A program made the position numbers and the translations under genes. From Blattabacterium cuenoti (GTDB lineage Bacteria > Bacteroidota > Bacteroidia > Flavobacteriales > Blattabacteriaceae), in contig NZ_CP059200.1 of the NCBI RefSeq assembly GCF_014251755.1, positions 102,286-166,285 of the forward strand: a DNA stretch of 64,000 nt. Direction: 5' to 3'. Each line of letters starts with the position of its first letter. Position 1 is the first letter of the stretch. The notes beneath the pieces were generated by a model. The model saw nothing but the letters and a program-made list of their open reading frames with translations, searched no databases and was not told where the DNA came from. Below, in pieces: positions 1-8,872 of the stretch.

Positions 1-539
1 AAAAAAAAGCAGTCGATATAAAAAATTTATTTGAAAACATAATTTTTATAAAAAAGTATATTCTACCCATTCATTTTAAGGAACATTATATATTTCCTAA
101 TCACTTTGATTGGAATAGAGATTTTTTTGGTCCATTACACATACCTAAAAAAGGAGAATTCATTAAATTAAATTCAAAAAATCTTCATATTTATAATGAA
201 ATTTTCAATTATGAAAAAGTTGAAAAAATTGATATAGTTTCAAAAAAATATTACAAAGTAAAAAAAAATTATTATTTCATGATGGGAGATAATAGACATA
301 ATTCATCTGATTCTCGTTATTGGGGTTTTGTTCCAGAAGATCATATAGTAGGTAAACCGATATTTATATGGATGAGTATAGATTGGGATAGAAAAAATCC
401 TATAAATATATTTAGTTGGAAATTTCGTTGGGATAGAATGATGAAAACAATAGATGGAAAACATTCTTATTTATCTTTATTTTTTTTATTTTCATTTGTA
501 TATATAGTTTATTTTTTATTTAAAAGTGAAAAATCATGA
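1..539 (+). CDS. lepB: Signal peptidase I, C-terminal part (5' end outside window)
   Basis: The reading frame is open from base 3 to a TGA at 537-539. It carries the signal peptidase I box E signature [14 protein letters not shown] followed by [10 protein letters not shown], and an upstream segment ([16 protein letters not shown]) typical of the long Bacteroidetes LepB. The enzyme removes signal peptides from exported proteins at the outer face of the inner membrane. The catalytic Ser and Lys boxes lie upstream of the window. The C-terminus ends in a hydrophobic stretch ([17 protein letters not shown]) that looks like an extra membrane anchor. The gene converges on the rhomboid gene with a 2-base gap, so no independent terminator can fit between them. 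Confidence 0.93.
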   Translation, partial: KKAVDIKNLFENIIFIKKYILPIHFKEHYIFPNHFDWNRDFFGPLHIPKKGEFIKLNSKNLHIYNEIFNYEKVEKIDIVSKKYYKVKKNYYFMMGDNRHNSSDSRYWGFVPEDHIVGKPIFIWMSIDWDRKNPINIFSWKFRWDRMMKTIDGKHSYLSLFFLFSFVYIVYFLFKSEKS

Positions 540-541
540 AC

Positions 542-1243
542 TCAATAAAAAGTATTTTTTTCATTATAAAAAAAACTTCCTATAAAATAACCAGATAAAA
601 TTCCACCAATATGAGCAAAGTGAGCGACTCCAGGTGCTAAATTAAAAATTGCAGAAATTAAACTTCCAAAAATGAAAATAGTCATGGCTTTCCGAACTGC
701 TATTGGAAAAGGAAAAGGAAGAATGAAAATTTTATGTTCCGGAAAAAATTTAGCAAAAACTCCTACGATTCCACTTACGGCTCCAGAAGCTCCCATCATA
801 GGGGAATACATAGAACTATAAAGATTCATTTTTTGTTCTTCATTTAAAGAATCTAACGTTTTTTGAGCTTGTGAAAAATCTAAAGTTTGAACAAAGTAAT
901 ATAAAACACCAGTATTAAAAATAATTTGAAATAATGCGGCTAAAATACCTGATAAAAAATATATAATTATAAATTTTTTGACTCCTAACAAAGTTTCTAT
1001 CTGTCCTCCAAACATAAATAAAGCCAACATATTAAAAATGATATGCAAAAAAAGTCGTTTGGAATGTACAAACATATGAGTTAAAATTTGATAGAATTCA
1101 AATCGTTCATCTAAAGGATGATATAAAGAAAGGATGCTATCTATTTTATATTGTGAAAAAACAAAAGTAGCTGTATACACAAGTATATTAATACTAATTA
1201 AATGTTTGACAGCATCTGAATTGAAATTGGTATAAAAATTCAC
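542..1243 (-). CDS. Rhomboid family intramembrane serine protease
   Basis: This 233-residue, multi-pass membrane protein has the rhomboid catalytic Ser motif GASGAVSGIVG (about residues 153-163) and the late His in AHFAHIGGILSGYFIG. An early loop contains HMFVHSKRLFLHIIFNMLALFMFGGQ split over two segments, matching the conserved H-x-x-x-N region. Rhomboids cleave transmembrane substrates inside the bilayer; the substrate here cannot be predicted. It is the last gene of a minus-strand run downstream of mutL (3-base gap), so it may be cotranscribed with mutL and ribH. Confidence 0.9.
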   Translation of the reverse strand: MNFYTNFNSDAVKHLISINILVYTATFVFSQYKIDSILSLYHPLDERFEFYQILTHMFVHSKRLFLHIIFNMLALFMFGGQIETLLGVKKFIIIYFLSGILAALFQIIFNTGVLYYFVQTLDFSQAQKTLDSLNEEQKMNLYSSMYSPMMGASGAVSGIVGVFAKFFPEHKIFILPFPFPIAVRKAMTIFIFGSLISAIFNLAPGVAHFAHIGGILSGYFIGSFFYNEKNTFY

Positions 1244-1246
1244 TTT

Positions 1247-2983
1247 TTAAAAAAAATTTTTGTTTAAAACAAAAAACACGGGATCTCCTGAATACGTATA
1301 ATTTGGATTATGACAAGAAAATAAATCTTTGATGATACATTTCATTCTTTCAGGATATAACTTTGTTCCATATTTTATAGATGCAGATTTAGATATGATT
1401 TGGAGAAGTTTTTTTTTATTATTTTTTTTTCCTTTAATAAAATTATATGTTATAATATTTTGAATAACTTCAATCAACAGATTTTGTTGTATCTGTTCAG
1501 GAATAGAATACAAATAAACGTATTTTTTACAAATATATAAATGAAAACCAAAACTGATTAAATCATTTTTTATATTCTTCAAAGAAAGAGATTCTTTTTT
1601 CAAAAGTTTTACTTTTATAGGAAAAAGAAATTGTTGACTGATCAAATTTTTTTTTCTATAAAAAAATTCAAATAGTATGTTTTGATGTGCTCTATGTTGA
1701 TCCACCCATACCATATACTCATCATTCAAAACAAAAATTATATATTTCCTCTTAATTTGAAAAGTTTTTATCTCTTCTTTTTTATTATGATGATAAACAA
1801 GATGATATAACTCATTTGTTAATTGACAATTTTTTTTAAATGTCCCATATTCATTGAATTTATGAGAAAAATTTTCTAGTCGAACGATTTTTTCTTTATC
1901 ATAAAGTTTATCATACAAATTATTTAATAAGGAATCTTTTTTTAGTGATTTACAAGATAAAAAAATATCATAGTTTTTTAATTCTTTATTTTTTACTTTA
2001 TATTGAGAAAATAGAACATTTTTGATTTCTTGTTGAATCATAATACCAATCGTCTCTTCTTCTTCTAATTTTACTTCTTTTTTTGTTGGGTGTATATTCC
2101 AATTTATTAAACTAGAATCTATAAAAATAAAAATAAAATAAGAAGCGGTTTTGAAATTTTTCAAAAAACCATCATAAGCATGAATAATTTTTTTATGTAA
2201 AAATAAATGAGTAATACAACGTTGATTGACCAATAAAAATTGATCTCCTTTTTTCATAGAACCATCTGGAACGCTAACAAATCCTTCTACAAAAATTCTC
2301 TTCTTTTTTATCAAGATAGGAGCTAAATTATTTTTTTCATTTTTAAAAATTTCTTGAATTCTTTCTCTTAAAGAAGCTTTTTTAAAATAAAAAATGATTT
2401 TATTATTATGATAAAAACGATATGTTATATTTCTATGTGCTAAAACAATTTTATGAAATTCATAAATAATATGTTGAAATTCTATTCTAGAAGATTTTAA
2501 AAATTGTCTTCTAACAGGAAGTTTATAAAAAATATTTTTCACAGAAATTCTTGTTCCTTTAAGCATATTTATAGGAAATTGTTTTTTCACTTGTCCTTCT
2601 TCTACAAAAAGGTATGTTCCTACTATATCTTCTCTCTTTTTAGTTTGTATTTCTAATTGAGAAATAAGTGCTATAGAAGATAAAGCTTCTCCTCTAAATC
2701 CTTTTGTTTTAATTCTGAAAAGATCAGAAGTTTTTTTTATTTTAGAAGTAGCATGTTTTTGAATACTCATTTTAGCATCGTCAATACTCATTCCTATTCC
2801 ATCATCTGTTAATTGAATTAATGTTTTTCCTGAATCTTTGATAAAAATATCAATCATTTTTGCGTTTGCATCTATTGCATTTTCTAAAAGCTCTCTTAAA
2901 ACAGAAGAGGGACGTTGAATGACCTCTCCTGCAGCTATTTGCTGAATCACTTTTTCAGGCAAAAATTGAATAATATTTTTCAT
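1247..2983 (-). CDS. mutL: DNA mismatch repair protein MutL
   Basis: The 578-residue protein has the GHKL ATPase motifs in order: ELLENAIDA, DDGIGM, HATSKI, GFRGEALSSIA and GTRISVKNIFYKLPVRRQFL near the N-terminus. The C-terminal half carries DQHRAHQNILFE, which corresponds to the MutL endonuclease motif DQHA-x2-E-x4-E, but the first Glu is Gln here. MutL couples mismatch recognition by MutS to strand removal. The start overlaps the ribH stop by 4 bases (ATGA arrangement), implying translational coupling. The protein is somewhat short for a MutL and rich in Lys and Ile, as expected in an A+T-rich genome. Confidence 0.96.
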   Translation of the reverse strand: MKNIIQFLPEKVIQQIAAGEVIQRPSSVLRELLENAIDANAKMIDIFIKDSGKTLIQLTDDGIGMSIDDAKMSIQKHATSKIKKTSDLFRIKTKGFRGEALSSIALISQLEIQTKKREDIVGTYLFVEEGQVKKQFPINMLKGTRISVKNIFYKLPVRRQFLKSSRIEFQHIIYEFHKIVLAHRNITYRFYHNNKIIFYFKKASLRERIQEIFKNEKNNLAPILIKKKRIFVEGFVSVPDGSMKKGDQFLLVNQRCITHLFLHKKIIHAYDGFLKNFKTASYFIFIFIDSSLINWNIHPTKKEVKLEEEETIGIMIQQEIKNVLFSQYKVKNKELKNYDIFLSCKSLKKDSLLNNLYDKLYDKEKIVRLENFSHKFNEYGTFKKNCQLTNELYHLVYHHNKKEEIKTFQIKRKYIIFVLNDEYMVWVDQHRAHQNILFEFFYRKKNLISQQFLFPIKVKLLKKESLSLKNIKNDLISFGFHLYICKKYVYLYSIPEQIQQNLLIEVIQNIITYNFIKGKKNNKKKLLQIISKSASIKYGTKLYPERMKCIIKDLFSCHNPNYTYSGDPVFFVLNKNFF

Positions 2984-3462
2984 TTTATAGATTTTCTAAA
3001 TAAAGACATATATATAGCTGTTTTAGCACATTCAATTCCCTTATTTCCATTTTTTCCGCCTGATCGATCAAAAGATTGTTGTTGATTTCTATCAGATAAA
3101 ACACAAAAAATAATAGGAACATCATAGATTATGTTGATCTCTTTAATTCCATGCGAAATCGCTTGACATAGATATTCAAAATGAGGAGTCTCTCCTTGTA
3201 TCAAAGATCCTATTGCAATGATTGAATCAAAATGGAAACATTGAGCAATTTTTTTAGAAGAATAAATTAATTCATAACTTCCAGGAAGTTTCCAAGTTTT
3301 AATTTTTTCTTCTAATACACCTAATTGAATTAAAGTATCATAAGCTCCTTTATACAATCTACTCGTAATTTCTCTATTCCATAAAGAAACAAGAATAGCA
3401 ATTTTTAAATTTGCATTTTTAATTTTTTTTGGATCTAATGAATAAACAGGATCTTTCTTCAT
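2980..3462 (-). CDS. ribH: 6,7-dimethyl-8-ribityllumazine synthase
   Basis: This 160-residue protein shows the lumazine synthase motifs IGSLIQGETPHFEYLCQ (active-site His region), SLWNREITSRL near the N-terminus and GKNGNKGIECAKTAI near the C-terminus. It condenses 3,4-dihydroxybutanone phosphate with the ribityl-aminouracil to make the riboflavin precursor. Length and ends match the family. It sits between a TPR protein gene (12-base gap) and mutL (4-base overlap) on the minus strand. No other riboflavin gene lies in the window. Confidence 0.96.
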   Translation of the reverse strand: MKKDPVYSLDPKKIKNANLKIAILVSLWNREITSRLYKGAYDTLIQLGVLEEKIKTWKLPGSYELIYSSKKIAQCFHFDSIIAIGSLIQGETPHFEYLCQAISHGIKEINIIYDVPIIFCVLSDRNQQQSFDRSGGKNGNKGIECAKTAIYMSLFRKSIK

Positions 3463-3474
3463 AAAGGTAATTTA

Positions 3475-4086
3475 TTATAATTTATTTTCAATAAACATAA
3501 TATATTTTTCAACGTTTTTTTTGTATAAAAAAAAAGGATATTTTTTTTCTATTTTTTGAAAAAAAAATTTAGAATTCTCGTATTTTTTCATATAAAAATT
3601 CAATAATGCGGCTTTGTAATAATAAAGAGGAGTCGTGATTTCATTCTCTCTTATATTTGCTGCTATAACATAATTTTTTAAGGCTTCTTTTTTATTTTTT
3701 ATTTGAATGAAAGCATCTCCTATAATTCCATATTTTATAGAAGATAAGATTTCATCTTTTGCGTAAAAACTTTTCATCATTTTTATAGATTCTTTGTAAT
3801 CCCCTAATTTATAATAGCAAATTCCTGCATAAAATTTAGATATATTACCTGCTTTTGTAAAAAAATATTTAGAAGCTATACCTGAAAATCCTAAATAGTT
3901 GATTTTCATATTTTTTTTATTTAAGGCTTTATCTATATCTCCTTGAGAAAGATATTGTTGAGCATAATTCAATTCTTTCATCGCTTTTTCTTCTGATGGA
4001 GATAAAAATAATTTTTTAAAAGAAAAATATATAAAATATAATGTGATTATCAATATAATAGAAAAAAAAATGAATTTTTTTTTCAT
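3475..4086 (-). CDS. Membrane-anchored tetratricopeptide repeat protein
   Basis: The 203-residue protein has one N-terminal membrane segment (FFSIILIITLYFIYFSF) and then helical pairs of TPR type, for example FYAGICYYKLGDYKESIKMM and YYYKAALLNFYMKKYENSKF. It resembles the YfgM-like periplasm-facing TPR proteins found upstream of ribH in Bacteroidetes, which are thought to act in envelope protein quality control or complex assembly. That role is an inference. The gene is the first of a likely TPR-ribH-mutL-rhomboid transcript. Confidence 0.75.
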   Translation of the reverse strand: MKKKFIFFSIILIITLYFIYFSFKKLFLSPSEEKAMKELNYAQQYLSQGDIDKALNKKNMKINYLGFSGIASKYFFTKAGNISKFYAGICYYKLGDYKESIKMMKSFYAKDEILSSIKYGIIGDAFIQIKNKKEALKNYVIAANIRENEITTPLYYYKAALLNFYMKKYENSKFFFQKIEKKYPFFLYKKNVEKYIMFIENKL

Positions 4087-4153
4087 TTCATAACATTTAT
4101 TTTGATTTATACAATAAATTTAGTTTTAATACACAATATAGATATAATCTAAT

Positions 4154-5476
4154 TCATTTTTTTCTTATTACTTCTATAGTTTTGATCCTTTTATGATCAA
4201 TACTTTTTATAATAAAAGAATAATTTAAAAAATTTATTTTTTGTTTTTTTTTGGGAAATTCTTTATTTATTTCCATAATAAATCCTCCTAAAGTATCTGC
4301 ATCCCCTTTTTGATTTTCAAAAAAAATTTCTTCTTTAATATTCATAATACGATAGAAATTAATTAAAGATGTTTTTCCATCAAATAAATAATTATTTTGG
4401 TTTAATTTAGAATAAGACATGTCTTCTTCATCAAATTCATCAATAATATCTCCTACTATTTCTTCAATCACATCTTCAAGAGTAACTAGTCCACATGTCC
4501 CTCCATATTCATCTACCACAATTGCTAAATGTATTTTTCTTTTTTTAAAATCACTTAAAAGATTATCTATCTTTTTTTTTTCTGGAACAAAAAAAGGAGA
4601 ATGTATGAGTTTATTCCATTGAAAATGTTTATGATAAATAAATGGAAGTAGATCTTTAGCAAAAAGAACTCCTTCTATATCATCAATACTATCTTTATAA
4701 ATAGGAATACGAGAGTATCCTTGATCACGAACTGACTCTAAAACATTAGAAAAATTTATATTTTTATTTAAAGCAAACATATCTATTCTGGGAGTCATAA
4801 TTTGATGTGTTTCTGTATTTCCAAAATCAACAATTCTTTGTAAAAATTGACATTCCTTAACATTTTTTGGATTCGAAGATGTAATTTTTAAAGCCTTTGA
4901 CAGTTGATCTACAGAAATGAGATTCTTTTTTTTTATGGCTTTTTTATCTATAGATTTTGAAATTAGAATTATCAATTTACTAATTGGATTTAATATTTTG
5001 CTAAGAATTATTAAAGGTTTTGCCATAAAAATAGCAAAACGGAAATTATTTTTACTAGCATATATTTTAGGAATGATTTCTCCAAATAAAAGTAAAATAA
5101 AAGTAAGAACTACCACTTCCAAAAGGAAGTGAATGGGAATATGAAATTGTTTATAAATAACTAAATATTTTTTTTGTAAAAATTCTGTTATTAAATAAGA
5201 ACTTAATATAACGATTCCAATATTCAAAAAATTATTAGATATTAATATTGTTGCTAATAGTTTTTTTTTCTCTCTTAGAATTTGAAACACAATATTCCCT
5301 TTATAAGAATTTTTTTTTCTTTCTTTGTCAAGAGTTTTTTTTTCAATACAAAAAAAAGCAGTTTCTGATCCAGATATTAGTGCAGAAAATAACAACAGTA
5401 TTATTATTAATGCAAAATAGAAAACCAAATATAAAGTTTTTTCTAAAAAAATATTCGTCGAAGATTCTTTTTCCAA
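4154..5476 (-). CDS. gldE: GldE-like CNNM/CBS-domain membrane protein (CorC/HlyC family)
   Basis: The 440-residue protein has an N-terminal CNNM (DUF21) domain with four hydrophobic segments and the SGSETAFFCIEKK motif. Next come a CBS pair (TPRIDMFALN, YSRIPIYKDSIDDIEGVL, VVDEYGGTCGLVTLEDVIEEIVGDI in pieces) and a C-terminal CorC/HlyC transporter-associated domain. In flavobacteria the gldE gene lies beside mutY and ssb; here it is beside mutY with no ssb between. The family is linked to ion transport and, for GldE, to assembly of the gliding/type IX apparatus. No other gld gene is visible in the window, so the role here may be ion homeostasis. Family assignment is firm; the GldE label rests on synteny. 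Confidence 0.8.
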   Translation of the reverse strand: MEKESSTNIFLEKTLYLVFYFALIIILLLFSALISGSETAFFCIEKKTLDKERKKNSYKGNIVFQILREKKKLLATILISNNFLNIGIVILSSYLITEFLQKKYLVIYKQFHIPIHFLLEVVVLTFILLLFGEIIPKIYASKNNFRFAIFMAKPLIILSKILNPISKLIILISKSIDKKAIKKKNLISVDQLSKALKITSSNPKNVKECQFLQRIVDFGNTETHQIMTPRIDMFALNKNINFSNVLESVRDQGYSRIPIYKDSIDDIEGVLFAKDLLPFIYHKHFQWNKLIHSPFFVPEKKKIDNLLSDFKKRKIHLAIVVDEYGGTCGLVTLEDVIEEIVGDIIDEFDEEDMSYSKLNQNNYLFDGKTSLINFYRIMNIKEEIFFENQKGDADTLGGFIMEINKEFPKKKQKINFLNYSFIIKSIDHKRIKTIEVIRKK

Positions 5477-5577
5477 TAGATTAAATTTTGATAAAAATTT
5501 TTAGAAAAGAAAATGTAAAAATTGATATGATCAAAAATGGATATAAAATTCATATTAGGATTCATTGAAAATAAAAA

Positions 5578-6630
5578 CTAAATCATTTTTTCGTGTTTTA
5601 AAAATAAAATAATAGGACGAGGAAAAGGGTACTCTCCTATTTGATTTGGGGGGATAAAACAAAAATTTTCAAAAAATATATTTTTATTGAAATCTTGCAA
5701 GATTTCACAATTCAAGAATTGAATTGATAAAATTTGATGAGTTAGTTTTTGTTCTACTTTATAAATCCCATTTTTATAAAATCTCACTCTAAATTTTTCC
5801 CAAGTTTTATCTATGATTTCATAAATTGAAAGATTTTGTTTTGATTCTATTAAAGGAAAATCATAAAGACCCTTCCATATATCTTTAGTTGATCTTTTAT
5901 TTAAACAAATATTTTTGTTCTGATCACATATGAAAAGATAATAAAAAAATCTATGTCTTATGAATTTTTTTATTTTTTTGACAGGTAATTTATATACAGT
6001 TCCATTTTGAATAGAAAAACAAGAATCTTGAACTGGACATAATAAACATTTAGGACTTTTTGGAGTGCATAAAATAGAACCTAAATCCATAATTGCTTGA
6101 TTAAAAATTCCTGGATGTTCAAAATCCATTATTTTTGAAACCGTAACTCGGAATCTATTTTTTGTAGTAGTAGATGTTATCTTATTGAAAATTCCAAAAT
6201 ATCTAGAAAATACTCGAAAAGCATTTCCATCAATAGCAGGGATAACTTCATGAAAACATATAGATGCTATAGCTGCTCCTGTATATGGACCAATTCCTTT
6301 ATATTTTATTAATTCTTTATATTTTTTTGGAAAAAATGTTTTATTATTTTTTAATTTTTTAGCAAAAGAATGCAAGTATTTTGCTCTAAAATAATATCCC
6401 AATCCTTCCCACTTTTTCAACACATCTTTTTCTTTCGCTTGAGCAAGTTTTTCTAAATTTGGAAATGTTTTTATAAAATTTAAATAATGCTTTATGGTTG
6501 TTTGTGAAATTCTTGTTTGTTGCAACATAAACTCTGAAACTAATATATAATATGGATTTTTAGTTTCTCTCCAAGGAAGTTTTCTATGATTTTTTTTATA
6601 CCAATTTATTATTTTTTTTGAAAAATCCAT
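5578..6630 (-). CDS. mutY: A/G-specific adenine glycosylase MutY
   Basis: The 350-residue protein has the HhH-GPD core (YKGIGPYTGAAIASICFHE) and the catalytic Asp in AIDGNAFRVFSRYFG. A [4Fe-4S] cluster signature with spacing C-x6-C-x2-C-x5-C is present (CTPKSPKCLLCPVQDSC). The C-terminal third is the NUDIX-like 8-oxoG recognition domain. MutY removes adenine mispaired with 8-oxoguanine. It is divergent from the HU gene across an 82-base gap. It precedes the gldE-like gene, as in flavobacteria, but the ssb gene usually between them is missing. Confidence 0.96.
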   Translation of the reverse strand: MDFSKKIINWYKKNHRKLPWRETKNPYYILVSEFMLQQTRISQTTIKHYLNFIKTFPNLEKLAQAKEKDVLKKWEGLGYYFRAKYLHSFAKKLKNNKTFFPKKYKELIKYKGIGPYTGAAIASICFHEVIPAIDGNAFRVFSRYFGIFNKITSTTTKNRFRVTVSKIMDFEHPGIFNQAIMDLGSILCTPKSPKCLLCPVQDSCFSIQNGTVYKLPVKKIKKFIRHRFFYYLFICDQNKNICLNKRSTKDIWKGLYDFPLIESKQNLSIYEIIDKTWEKFRVRFYKNGIYKVEQKLTHQILSIQFLNCEILQDFNKNIFFENFCFIPPNQIGEYPFPRPIILFLKHEKMI

Positions 6631-6712
6631 ATATCTTTAATTTTTAAGCAATTTTATAAAAAATTGGTATATTTAAGAAACCGAATTTTGTTATTCGATA
6701 TAATGATTTAAC

Positions 6713-7006
6713 ATGACAAAAGCAGATATAATAACAGAAATCATATCAGAAACTGGATCTGAGAGAATTGATACGCAAAAGGTGATAGAAACATTTATGG
6801 AAAAAATCAAACAAAGTTTAACATCGGGAGAAAATGTTTATTTAAGAGGATTCGGATCATTTATTATTAAATTTCGAGCGAAAAAACTTGGACGTCATAT
6901 ATCCAAAGATATGTCTATTGTAATTCCTGCGCATAATATACCAGCATTTAAACCTTCAAAATCTTTTACAGAATTGATAAAAAAAAATGTTCCTATAAAG
7001 GAATAA
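6713..7006 (+). CDS. hup: HU/IHF family DNA-binding protein
   Basis: This 97-residue protein matches the HU fold: MTKADIITEIISETG at the N-terminus, the GFGSFIIKFRAKK beta-arm base, and a C-terminal VIPAHNIPAFKPSKSF segment. HU/IHF proteins bend and compact DNA as dimers. The gene is followed after 48 bases by a conserved tiny basic protein gene and then rng. Whether it forms homodimers or pairs with another HU cannot be read from this window. Confidence 0.95.
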   Translation: MTKADIITEIISETGSERIDTQKVIETFMEKIKQSLTSGENVYLRGFGSFIIKFRAKKLGRHISKDMSIVIPAHNIPAFKPSKSFTELIKKNVPIKE

Positions 7007-7054
7007 ATAAAAATAAAAATACATTGAATCAATAATTACTAATTGTTGAGAATT

Positions 7055-7144
7055 ATGCCAAACGGAAAAAAAAGAAAAAGACGTAAGATAGCAACTCATA
7101 AAAGAAAAAAAAGAAATAGGAAAAATAGGCATAAAAAGAAATAA
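7055..7144 (+). CDS. 29-residue highly basic conserved mini-protein
   Basis: ATG at 7055 to TAA at 7142-7144 encodes a 29-residue peptide that begins MPNGKKRKRRKIATHKRKK and ends NRHKKK. About two thirds of the residues are Lys, Arg or His. From memory, near-identical peptides occur between HU and RNase G genes in many Bacteroidetes. The composition is like that of small ribosomal or RNA-binding proteins, so a ribosome-associated role is plausible but not shown. The sequence keeps its identity despite extreme base composition, which argues for a real gene. Confidence 0.72.
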   Translation: MPNGKKRKRRKIATHKRKKRNRKNRHKKK

Positions 7145-7198
7145 TAATTTTATAAAAAAAATGTAATTTCTAAAACTTTTTTCCTTGTTTTTGTGTAT

Positions 7199-8749
7199 AT
7201 GAATCAAGAGTTAATTATAAATGCAGAAGAACAAGAAGTTAAAATAGCTCTTTTGGAAGAAGGAAAATTACTGGAGCTTCATAGAGATGTTTTGAATAAA
7301 AAATTTTCTGTAGGAGATATTTATTTTGGAATAGTTAAAAAAATTTTGTATGGATTAAATGCGGCTATTATAGATATAGGACATTCAAAAGGAGCCTTTT
7401 TGCATTATGATGATATTGGATTTCAGATTGATCAAATGTTAAATTTGATATCTTCCAATCATATTAATAATAATCAAAAAAAATCAAATGATTTCGAAAA
7501 TCAAGAAAACAAAAATTCAATAAATCATATATTGAATATTGGACAAAAAATATTGGTTCAAATTTCCAAAGAACCTATTTCTAATAAAGGACCGAAACTT
7601 ACTACAAAAATTTGTATTCCAGGTAGAAATTTAATACTTATACCTTTTTCAGATCAAATTTCTATTTCTAAAAAAATAGAAAATATAAAAGAAAAAAATA
7701 GATTGATCTCTTATATCAGAAAAATCATTCCCAATAAATTTGGTATGATTATTCGTACAGCTGCTGATAATGAAACAGAAGAAGTACTTCATTTAGAACT
7801 CATTTTTTTAATAAAAAAATGGAAAAAAACATTAAATAATTTGATGAAACTTTTTCCACCAGTTCGTGTATTGAGTGAAAATAATAAAACTTATTGTTTA
7901 TTAAGAGATATATTCAATGACGATTTCAAATCTATTTGTTGTAATAACAATTTTCTTTGCCAAGAAATTCATTCATATTTATCTTTAATTGCTCCAAAAA
8001 AAACAAGTATAATTAAATATTATAAAGGAAATGTTCCCATATTTGAAAAATATGGGATAGAAAAACAAATACAAGTATTTTTAGGTAAAAATGTACCTCT
8101 TGAAAATGGAGCTTATCTTATTATAGAACATACTGAAGCTTTACATGTTATAGATGTAAATAGTGGAATGATCAATCATATGATGAAAAATTGTACAGAA
8201 TCAGAAAGGATTAATAATATATTGAAAATTAATTTATTAGCAGCAACAGAAATAGCGAGACAGCTAAGATTAAGAGACATGGGAGGTATAATTGTTGTGG
8301 ATTTTATAGATATGTATGATTCCATACAAAAAAAACAGCTATATGAACATTTAAAAGAAAAAATGAAGAATGATAGAGCCAAACATCAAATTTTGCCTCC
8401 CAATAAATTTGGTTTAGTTCAATTTACTCGTCATAGAGTAAGACCTGAATTAAAAAAAAGAAATGTAAATAATAAACAATATAAAAATTCTCCTGAAAAT
8501 TATATTCATCATTTAGAATTTGTTATAGAAACTATTATAAAAAACAAAAATCATAAAGGAATCCAATTACATATTCATTCTTTTGTATCAGCTTTTTTAA
8601 AAAAAGGATTTCCTTCTATTCAACAAAAATGGTTATTAAAATATAAAAAATGGATTAAAATCATTCCAAGAGATTCATTTAGATATACGGAATATAAAAT
8701 TGTAGATAAAAATCACGAAATCCTATTGTATTCTTTTTATTTTCATTAA
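7199..8749 (+). CDS. rng: Ribonuclease G/E family endoribonuclease
   Basis: The protein has 516 residues from ATG 7199; an in-frame GTG two codons earlier is the alternative start. An N-terminal S1-type RNA-binding domain (YFGIVKKILYGLNAAIIDIG, SKGAFLHYDD) is followed by the RNase H-like catalytic region. The metal-binding Asp residues are in HVIDVNSG and GGIIVVDFIDM. RNase E/G enzymes cut single-stranded A/U-rich RNA in rRNA maturation and mRNA decay. The segment after GLVQFTRHRVRPEL lacks the Cys-x2-Cys zinc-link motif normal in this family, so dimer assembly may differ. The gene lies 48 bases downstream of the mini-protein gene. Confidence 0.93.
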   Translation: MNQELIINAEEQEVKIALLEEGKLLELHRDVLNKKFSVGDIYFGIVKKILYGLNAAIIDIGHSKGAFLHYDDIGFQIDQMLNLISSNHINNNQKKSNDFENQENKNSINHILNIGQKILVQISKEPISNKGPKLTTKICIPGRNLILIPFSDQISISKKIENIKEKNRLISYIRKIIPNKFGMIIRTAADNETEEVLHLELIFLIKKWKKTLNNLMKLFPPVRVLSENNKTYCLLRDIFNDDFKSICCNNNFLCQEIHSYLSLIAPKKTSIIKYYKGNVPIFEKYGIEKQIQVFLGKNVPLENGAYLIIEHTEALHVIDVNSGMINHMMKNCTESERINNILKINLLAATEIARQLRLRDMGGIIVVDFIDMYDSIQKKQLYEHLKEKMKNDRAKHQILPPNKFGLVQFTRHRVRPELKKRNVNNKQYKNSPENYIHHLEFVIETIIKNKNHKGIQLHIHSFVSAFLKKGFPSIQQKWLLKYKKWIKIIPRDSFRYTEYKIVDKNHEILLYSFYFH

Positions 8750-8773
8750 AATTTATTATAACTTTCAAACGAA

Positions 8774-8860
8774 GTGGGCGTGGTGAAACCGGTAGACACG
8801 TCAGAATTAGGATCTGATGCCTATATATAAGGCGTAAGGGTTCGAATCCCTTCGCCCGCA
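8774..8860 (+). tRNA. tRNA-Leu (anticodon UAG)
   Basis: This class II tRNA has a long variable arm (stem GCC...GGC). The acceptor GTGGGCG pairs with CGCCCGC with one G-U pair. Anticodon stem TCAGA/TCTGA encloses loop ATTAGGA, giving anticodon TAG (reads CUN leucine codons). The T-arm is AGGG-TTCGAAT-CCCT. CCA is not encoded. It lies between rng and the convergent gltA. Confidence 0.95.
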
Positions 8861-8872
8861 TTACGCATTAAA

